27,009 nt of DNA, taken from contig JAHWKO010000021.1 of the NCBI GenBank assembly GCA_019347855.1, positions 1 through 27,009 on the forward strand. Reading direction: 5' to 3'. Shown here piece by piece: positions 21,695-27,009 of the stretch; positions within the stretch are counted from its first letter, which is position 1; each line of letters opens with the position of its first letter. The position numbers and the translations under genes were made by a program. The notes under the pieces were generated by a model that was not told the DNA's origin, searched no databases, and saw only the letters and a list, made by a program, of their open reading frames with translations. This stretch comes from Actinomycetota bacterium. GTDB lineage: Bacteria > Actinomycetota > Nitriliruptoria > Nitriliruptorales > JAHWKO01.

Positions 21695-22785
21695 GTCGAG
21701 ATCCTCCAGATGATGTAGAAGAACGCGACCTGGGCCGCCACCAGCAGGAACACCCGCAGCCCCTGCTTGAGCGGGTCCTCCTTGATGCGGTGCGCCTCGT
21801 GCCTGACGATGTCCACCAGACCTCCCGGCACCACCAGCAGGATCACGACGAAGGCCAGCGCCGAAGCGGCGGCGATGAAGTACTGCAGGAACAGCGCGGT
21901 CCGGAACACCTCGAGCTGCACGAAGATGATGCCGGCGCCGAGGAACGGTCCCCACGCCGACCGCATCCCGCCGACCACCACCAGGATGATGAGCGTGACG
22001 CTGAGGAACTCGACGTGCGGCGTCTGGTAGGGGGTCGGGGTGACCTGCTGGAGCAGCATCCCGTGGAACACCCCGCCGATCGCGGCGATGATCCCCGAGA
22101 TGACGAAGGCGACCAGCTTGACCTTCATCACGTTGACGCCGAGGGTTTGGGCCTCGGTCTCGTTCTCGCGCACGGTGGCCATCGCCCGGCCGATCCGTGA
22201 CCGCTGTAACCCGAGGACGGTCCACACGACAGCTAGCACCGCGGCCAGGCAGAGCCAGTAGAAGGCCCGGTCACCAACCAGGCTGGCGCCGAAGATCTCG
22301 GGCCGTTCGATGAACATGCCCCGCTGCCCGCCGGTGAACGCCTCCCAGTCGAACAGCGTCTCGCCCATGGCGCTCGCGAAGGTCAGGGTGGCGATCGCGA
22401 AGTAGAAGCCGCGCAGGCGCACCGATACGAGCCCCACGAGCAAGGACAGGGGGAGGGTCGCCGCAGCGGCCAGGAGCGCCGCGAACCAGAACGGCCATCC
22501 CCACGCGGTGATGGCGTGCGCCGACGTGAACACGCCGATCCCGACGAAGGTGTAGGGCATCAGCGACAGCTGGCCGGTGTACCCGGTGACCACGGTGACC
22601 GACAGCCCGATGATCGCCGTGGTGGCGATGCGGGCACCGACGAAGCTCGCGAAGGTGCCCCAGATCAAGGGGACGAGGATCGCGAACACGAGGGCGACCA
22701 CCGCCACGAGGGTCCCGCCTGACAGACGAGGCAGCCGGCGGGGGACCGGGAGTGCGCTGGTGATCTCGGCAGCGGGAGCGCTCAT
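21691..22785 (-). CDS. livM: Branched-chain amino acid-type ABC transporter permease LivM
   Basis: A 364-residue integral membrane protein with about nine hydrophobic segments, starting after a short Pro-rich cytoplasmic tail. The family strings are GYTGQLSLMPYTFVGIGVFTSA, RLRGFYFAIATLTFA, the ATPase-contact loop RSRIGRAMATVRENETEAQTLGVNVMKVKL, and VGGMRSAWGPFLGAGII. It forms the channel with LivH. One additional C-terminal membrane segment (QGLRVFLLVAAQVAFFYIIW) follows a basic loop and is longer than the usual LivM end. Its ATG overlaps the livH stop by four bases (ATGA), and its stop overlaps the livG start. Confidence 0.94.
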   Translation of the reverse strand: MSAPAAEITSALPVPRRLPRLSGGTLVAVVALVFAILVPLIWGTFASFVGARIATTAIIGLSVTVVTGYTGQLSLMPYTFVGIGVFTSAHAITAWGWPFWFAALLAAAATLPLSLLVGLVSVRLRGFYFAIATLTFASAMGETLFDWEAFTGGQRGMFIERPEIFGASLVGDRAFYWLCLAAVLAVVWTVLGLQRSRIGRAMATVRENETEAQTLGVNVMKVKLVAFVISGIIAAIGGVFHGMLLQQVTPTPYQTPHVEFLSVTLIILVVVGGMRSAWGPFLGAGIIFVQLEVFRTALFLQYFIAAASALAFVVILLVVPGGLVDIVRHEAHRIKEDPLKQGLRVFLLVAAQVAFFYIIWRIST

Positions 22786-23708
22786 GACCGCAGCGCGTCC
22801 AGCTCGGCCTGGCTGGCGAAGAACCGTTCGGTGCGCAGCAGGAGGAGGATCGTGATGGCGACGTAGGCCAGTACGTCACGCTCGTCCGCGATCGGTTTCG
22901 GGGCCAGGATCATCAGTTCCTGAACGAGACCGAAGATCAGCGACCCGGCGAGGGCCGCTGGGAGGCTGATCATCCCGCCCACGAGCGCGGCCCCGAACGC
23001 CGGGATCAGTAGCGCCCCCAACGGCACGAGGTGGACGACCGACAGCACCCCACCACTGGACCCGGCGCTGTGCGGGATCAGGAGCAGCATCGCCAGGGCG
23101 GCGAGCGCCGAGCCGATGATCCACGCCAGCTCCGCGTACCGCCGCGCATCGATCCCGGCCAGCTGGGCGGCCTCCCGGTTCTGTGCGACGGCCCGCAGCG
23201 CGCGCCCGCTGCGCGACCGTTTGATCCACGGCAACAGCAGCGCGGACATCGCGAGCGCCACGCCGATCGTGACGAGCTCCGCGACCGTCATGACCACGCC
23301 GGAGAACACGATGTTGCCGCCGGGGATGAACGGCTCGACGATGATCTCCCCACGTTGGCCCCGGAGCATCATCTGCGCGACGGCGGCGAGGAACGCTCCG
23401 ACCCCCAACGCGATGAGGATCATCGTGACCTCGGCGTTCCGGGACACACGGGAGAAGACCAGCCGCTGGGCGAGCACGCCCGCCACGACGGACAGCCCCA
23501 AGCCGGCCAGCGCGAGCACCACGTTGGGGATCGCCCCTAGCGTCTGGGTCAGCAGCACGTAGCCGACGACGCTCAGGAGCCCCAGTGCCCAGTGGGCGAG
23601 GTTCACGACCCCCGTCGTGCGGTAGATCAGCACCACCCCGATCGCGAGCATCGCGATGATCCCGCTCTTGGCCAGGCCGACCACGGCGACCTGCAGGAAG
23701 GTGGACAC
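22782..23708 (-). CDS. livH: Branched-chain amino acid-type ABC transporter permease LivH
   Basis: A 308-residue permease with about eight membrane segments. The N-terminal AKSGIIAMLAIGVVLIYRTTGVVNLAHWALGLLSVVGYVL is the LivH hallmark, and the ATPase-contact loop is KRSRSGRALRAVAQNREAAQLAGIDARRYAELAWIIGSALAALA. In many homologues the first motif reads VNFAHG; here it is VNLAHW. The GTG start is three bases downstream of the preceding gene's stop, with GAGGGG upstream. A C-terminal ILLLLRTERFF ends the last helix. The substrate class is inferred from the family only. Confidence 0.93.
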   Translation of the reverse strand: MSTFLQVAVVGLAKSGIIAMLAIGVVLIYRTTGVVNLAHWALGLLSVVGYVLLTQTLGAIPNVVLALAGLGLSVVAGVLAQRLVFSRVSRNAEVTMILIALGVGAFLAAVAQMMLRGQRGEIIVEPFIPGGNIVFSGVVMTVAELVTIGVALAMSALLLPWIKRSRSGRALRAVAQNREAAQLAGIDARRYAELAWIIGSALAALAMLLLIPHSAGSSGGVLSVVHLVPLGALLIPAFGAALVGGMISLPAALAGSLIFGLVQELMILAPKPIADERDVLAYVAITILLLLRTERFFASQAELDALRS

Positions 23709-23711
23709 CGC

Positions 23712-25211
23712 TCAGCCCCTCATGAACGCGCGGTACGCGTGATCGAGCCAGCGGAACATGGGCACGCCCAGCGCCGCGCGGATCTCGGGGTAGGTGTGCC
23801 GAGCCCACACGAACACGCCGGTCATGAGGCTCATGAGGAACGCCGCCAGGGCCAGCGACGTGCCGATCGTCTGGGGCCCTGCGCGGTACACCCCGTACCG
23901 GTTGCTCGCGGCGACCATCTCGGGTGCAACCTGCGGCTCCTCGTCACGGGTCGGCTGCTGGGCGACCTCCGCCTGCGGCGCCGGCTCGAACGCCGGTGGC
24001 TCGGCGACCGGCTGCGACGGCGCCGAGAACCCGGTGTCGGTGGGCGGTGCCGGGTCCGCGGGGGGTGGCGGGGGAGCCTGCTCGAACTCGTCCTCGAAGT
24101 CGTCGTCGAACGACGGGAAGGAGGCGATGCTGAAGTCGTACCATGCTCCGCCGATGAACGCCGCCTGGCTCCGCTGGAGCCCCAACGGGTTGTCCACCCG
24201 TCCCGCGACGTACATGCCTCCCGCCGTGACCTCGATCGTCCCGTCCGGCCGCGTCCGCACCTCGGGGGCGGCGACGCCGACCAGGTGGGCGCCCGCGCTC
24301 ACCGGCGGCGCCCCGGAGGTGACCTCCATCGGCGTGCCGGCGACGGACAGGCCCACGACGTCCGTGAAGGCCTTGATGGTGGTGCCCCCGTCGGTCCCGT
24401 CGGTGGTCACCTCGATCACGGTGACGACCTCGTCAGCGTGGATCTCGCCGGCCGCGACGCCCTGGGTGATCACGGTGACCTTCCCCCAGACGGGGTCCGA
24501 GCGGCCGTCCATCTCGGCGACCGTGATCGACTCCTTGAAGGTGACGCCCGGGGACGTGGGGCGCTGCGTCTGGTTGAAGGCGTACGCGTAGGGGCCCTCG
24601 ATCGCCTCGGCGATCACGTGGACGTCCTCGGCGTCGCCTTCAGAGCTCGAGAACGGCTGCGAGCAGCGCTCCTGGTACCGCGCGTGACCGCTGGCGTACC
24701 CGTCGGCCTCCGCGGTGGTCTGTGGGTCGATCCCGCCGCCGAGGTCGACGTACATGAACGAGGCGATCGCGTGCGAGCCGGGATCGGAGCGCAGGGACGT
24801 GTCCGCGAGGCCGAAGTCGAACTTGATCGGCTGGCCCCGGGGTGTCGGGACCTCGTTCTCTTCGGCCTCGACCGGGTCGTGGTCGCTCGTGTCCGACAGC
24901 TGCTCGATCCGCGCCTGCAGCTCCTCTGGCACCCCGCGCTGGTCCTCCGGGCAGGTCTGGTCCGGCATCGGTTCGGCCGGTTCCTCCTCCTCGCCCCCCT
25001 CTTCCTCGTCGCCGCCGTCGTCGCTCCCGGGGATCTCGTCTGCGGGGTAGCCGAAGATGACCGCGTACCCGCGACCCAGCATCGTGTAGACCGCGTCCGG
25101 CGGTTCCTCGGTGGCTTCCTGCGCAGCCGCCGTCGGCCCGACGGCGGCGAAGGCGAGCAGCGCCGTCACCACCGCGGCCGGGATCGCTCGACGTAGACGT
25201 GAGGGGCGCAT
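23712..25211 (-). CDS. Membrane-anchored extracytoplasmic protein of unknown function, encoded within the liv-type operon
   Basis: A 499-residue protein that I cannot assign to a family. It has a signal peptide (RRAIPAAVVTALLAFAAVGPTAAAQE), an acidic Glu/Asp run (about residues 60-85), a beta-rich body of about 300 residues (for example GKVTVITQGVAAGEIHADEVVTVIEV and GGMYVAGRVDNPLGL), a Pro-rich linker and one C-terminal membrane helix (TSLALAAFLMSLMTGVFVWA) with a basic cytoplasmic tail. It should be held in the membrane facing out. The ATG shares its A with the TGA stop of the receptor gene (TGATG), and its stop lies three bases before livH, so it is almost certainly made together with the transporter. 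It could help receptor docking or substrate delivery. No homologous transporter part is recognised. Confidence 0.88.
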   Translation of the reverse strand: MRPSRLRRAIPAAVVTALLAFAAVGPTAAAQEATEEPPDAVYTMLGRGYAVIFGYPADEIPGSDDGGDEEEGGEEEEPAEPMPDQTCPEDQRGVPEELQARIEQLSDTSDHDPVEAEENEVPTPRGQPIKFDFGLADTSLRSDPGSHAIASFMYVDLGGGIDPQTTAEADGYASGHARYQERCSQPFSSSEGDAEDVHVIAEAIEGPYAYAFNQTQRPTSPGVTFKESITVAEMDGRSDPVWGKVTVITQGVAAGEIHADEVVTVIEVTTDGTDGGTTIKAFTDVVGLSVAGTPMEVTSGAPPVSAGAHLVGVAAPEVRTRPDGTIEVTAGGMYVAGRVDNPLGLQRSQAAFIGGAWYDFSIASFPSFDDDFEDEFEQAPPPPPADPAPPTDTGFSAPSQPVAEPPAFEPAPQAEVAQQPTRDEEPQVAPEMVAASNRYGVYRAGPQTIGTSLALAAFLMSLMTGVFVWARHTYPEIRAALGVPMFRWLDHAYRAFMRG

Positions 25212-26779
25212 CACTGCTTCGCCCACGCTTCCTGGATCCCGACGTCGTCCAGGAACAGGAACCCGCCGCTGAGGTCGTTGAACCCGTTCGGCCACGACCG
25301 GCCCGAGAACTCGACCAGCCAGTCCCCCTTGGCTCCGAAGTGGTCGTCGGGAGCCGTGGTGATGGGGGGCAGCCCGCCGCCGGAGTAGTTCTCGAGCGAC
25401 AGGAAGACCTGCTCGAGCTTCTCACGCGTCAGGTCGAGGCCGACCTCCGCGGTGTAGATGAACAGCCCCGAGGTGATGAGGATCGCCGCGAAGGTGAGGA
25501 TGTCGTCCGGCTCGTTCGGGAAGATCTGGCGCTTGGTGTCCCACAGCTGCTTCGACGCGTCGTTGAACGGCTTGAACGGGACGCCGCTGGAGTTCGTGAT
25601 CATCGTCTCGCAGTTCTCGCCGCAGACGTCGACCTGGAACTTCAGCCAGCAGTTGTTGCACGCCCACGCCACACCTGAATCCTTGGGGCGCCACTGCAGC
25701 TGCCCGGCTGCGACGCCGGCGTAGGTCGCGTTGAGTGCGTCGAGGACGATGATCGCGTCGGGGTTGGCTTCGCGCAGTTGGATGACCTCGGACCGACGGC
25801 CGTTGACGGCTGTCTGGGCGCGGGCCTCGACCTTCTCGACGATCTCGACGCCGAGCTGCTCTGCGACGTACTCGACGGTCTCGAGCTGCTCCTGGTAGGT
25901 CGGGTCGTACAGGACCCCGATCCGCGAGCGTCCGAGCTCGTTCACGAGGTAGCCCATGAACAGGGCGGCCTGGACCTGCCGGCTGGTGCCGAGCGCCCAG
26001 GTGTGCGGCGCGAGCTGGGGCTGGGGGAGGGACTCGTGGTAGCAGTGGAACGTGGTCACCCCGTTGCGCTCGGCGTACGAGTGGGCCGGGCCCATGAGCG
26101 ATGCCTGCAGGTAGCAGTCACGGACGAGGAAGGCGTTCTCGACGTCGACCAGGCGGCGCATCGCCTGCAACGCGTCGTCCTCGGAGTCCGACGAGATCGC
26201 CGCGATCTTCAGATCGACCTCGCGCCCGTAGATCCCCTTGCGGTCCGGGCAGCCCCAGTTGAGGTCCGGACGGCTCACGTCGTGGGTCCGCGAGTTCATG
26301 TAGCTGACGGCCCGCTGCATCACGCGGGCGGTCTGCTCACCGAGCGGGCGCGTGGGACCGGACAGCGGCAGGATCGTCCCCCAGACGATCTTGTCCTTCG
26401 TGACGCCGGTGTCCGTGCCTTCCTCGGCGCACTTCGCCTGGGAGCCCGACGCTTGCTGCTGCTGTCCCTGCTGGTCCTGCGTCGAGTTCGAGTCCCCGCC
26501 GGTCGTGGCAGATCCGGTCGTCCCGCCGGTCGTCCCGCCGGAGGTGCCACCGTCGTCTCCCGATCCCTCCGCCAGGAACGCGGTGTCCTCGTCCTCCGCG
26601 AGGTCTATCGCACCGTCCTCGCCGGCGTCCTCGGAGGCTCCCGGTGCAGCGGGCACGGCGCCGCCTTCGCCCTCGGCCGAGAACTCCCGTACCAGCACGG
26701 TCTGCCCGCACGCGACGGAGAGCATCGCCAGGACCAGCACGAGCGCGAGGGTGCGCGACATGAGTGGACGGGGGGTCAT
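25211..26779 (-). CDS. Lipoprotein substrate-binding protein of liv-type ABC transporter (LivK-like)
   Basis: A 522-residue type-I periplasmic-binding-fold receptor. The signal peptide ends in lipobox LSVAC (lipid Cys24). A long low-complexity tether (about 25-115; Glu/Asp, then GGTSGGTTGGTTG and Gln-rich) holds the domain away from the membrane. The binding domain starts KIVWGTILPLSGPTRPLGEQTARVMQRAV and includes RRLVDVENAFLVRDCYLQAS, RIGVLYDPTYQEQLETVEYV and ANPDAIIVLDALNATYAG, the usual LivK layout. Several Cys are unusual, especially CNNC...CGENC (about residues 365-382), probably disulfides. It is about 120 residues longer than the usual receptor. ATG at 26779 follows GGAGG and overlaps the upstream gene by one base. 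Confidence 0.92.
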   Translation of the reverse strand: MTPRPLMSRTLALVLVLAMLSVACGQTVLVREFSAEGEGGAVPAAPGASEDAGEDGAIDLAEDEDTAFLAEGSGDDGGTSGGTTGGTTGSATTGGDSNSTQDQQGQQQQASGSQAKCAEEGTDTGVTKDKIVWGTILPLSGPTRPLGEQTARVMQRAVSYMNSRTHDVSRPDLNWGCPDRKGIYGREVDLKIAAISSDSEDDALQAMRRLVDVENAFLVRDCYLQASLMGPAHSYAERNGVTTFHCYHESLPQPQLAPHTWALGTSRQVQAALFMGYLVNELGRSRIGVLYDPTYQEQLETVEYVAEQLGVEIVEKVEARAQTAVNGRRSEVIQLREANPDAIIVLDALNATYAGVAAGQLQWRPKDSGVAWACNNCWLKFQVDVCGENCETMITNSSGVPFKPFNDASKQLWDTKRQIFPNEPDDILTFAAILITSGLFIYTAEVGLDLTREKLEQVFLSLENYSGGGLPPITTAPDDHFGAKGDWLVEFSGRSWPNGFNDLSGGFLFLDDVGIQEAWAKQ

Positions 26780-27009
26780 CAGGTTCCTCCGTGATCCGGT
26801 GAGGACGCGGGCGGGCCGACCAGCGCGGCGAACGCGGACGACAGAGCGAGGGCACAGGCTGCGACGAGCGCGGCCCAGGCGCCCCAGCCCGCGCCGACGT
26901 TCAGGTCGAAGAAGCCGGCCCGGTCGATCGCCGCGGCCGTGGTGTCAGCGATGCGGCCCTGGAGATCGAACAGCAGCACCGCTGCTGTCACGGCGCCGGC
27001 CAGGACGAT
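26779..27009 (-). CDS. C-terminal 76 residues of a membrane protein (5' end outside window)
   Basis: The frame is open to the last base of the window, so this is the end of a longer gene. A hydrophobic stretch (IVLAGAVTAAVLLF) is followed by a short polar loop (DLQGRIADTTAAAIDRAGFFDLNVGAG) and a second membrane segment (WAALVAACALALSSAFAALVG), then a Pro/Ser tail. Its TGA stop shares one base with the receptor ATG, which puts it in the same operon. It may be another integral accessory subunit; the family cannot be told from this fragment. Confidence 0.7.
   Translation of the reverse strand: MVLAGAVTAAVLLFDLQGRIADTTAAAIDRAGFFDLNVGAGWGAWAALVAACALALSSAFAALVGPPASSPDHGGT

Noticed and set aside
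23592..25196. A 534-codon + strand frame opposite the 499-residue accessory protein
   Set aside because: It has low-complexity composition and no ribosome binding site or motif. The minus-strand gene has a signal peptide, a membrane helix and coupling to its neighbours, so the + frame is a shadow.

Overview
The window is very GC-rich, with nearly every third codon position G or C, and codes densely on both strands. Promoters of the TAnnnT type, an LPxTG-anchored surface protein, a single-chain biotin-dependent acyl-CoA carboxylase and a DinB-type protein all suggest a high-GC Gram-positive actinobacterium. A deep-branching lineage such as Nitriliruptoria is my guess; the sequence does not prove it. 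I saw no rRNA, tRNA, CRISPR array, transposase or phage gene, and no gap between genes exceeds about 215 bases.

Layout. 1-3.9 kb: the 3' part of typA/bipA, then a membrane-anchored zinc-ribbon/beta-propeller protein, a short-chain dehydrogenase (SDR) and a small universal-stress-like protein. 3.9-8.3 kb: an exported M15 (VanY-like) peptidase with an unusual N-terminal domain, a pirin, two more SDRs and a secreted nuclease lipoprotein. 8.3-12.8 kb: a sortase-anchored cupredoxin, a DinB-like protein, a small zincin, and a Tat-exported neutral-ceramidase-like hydrolase. The hydrolase gene contains a stretch of about 50 codons read in the wrong frame, and its divergent promoter region carries two 45-bp palindromic repeats 70 bp apart. 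12.8-20.1 kb: an unknown protein, a hotdog thioesterase, a DsbA/FrnE-like protein, an aldehyde dehydrogenase, a 1071-residue BC-BCCP-CT acyl-CoA carboxylase and a DJ-1/PfpI protein. 20.2-27.0 kb: a tightly coupled minus-strand operon for a branched-chain-amino-acid-type ABC transporter (livF, livG, livM, livH), a long lipoprotein substrate-binding protein, an extra 499-residue membrane-anchored protein between receptor and permease, and a truncated membrane protein at the window edge.

How the genes may work together. The transporter genes overlap or nearly abut and probably make one uptake system, with the 499-residue protein as an unrecognised accessory. The ceramidase-like enzyme, three SDRs, thioesterase, aldehyde dehydrogenase and acyl-CoA carboxylase fit a lipid/fatty-acyl theme, but they lie in separate transcription units and the link is inferred. 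The cupredoxin, peptidase, nuclease, ceramidase-like protein and receptor are all exported, so the region is rich in cell-surface functions.

Main points for follow-up: the compensated frame disruption in the ceramidase-like gene, the twin palindromes at its divergent promoter, three probable leaderless genes with TAnnnT 7-8 nt before ATG, the accessory protein in the transporter operon, and the M15 peptidase fused to a MacB-like extracellular domain.
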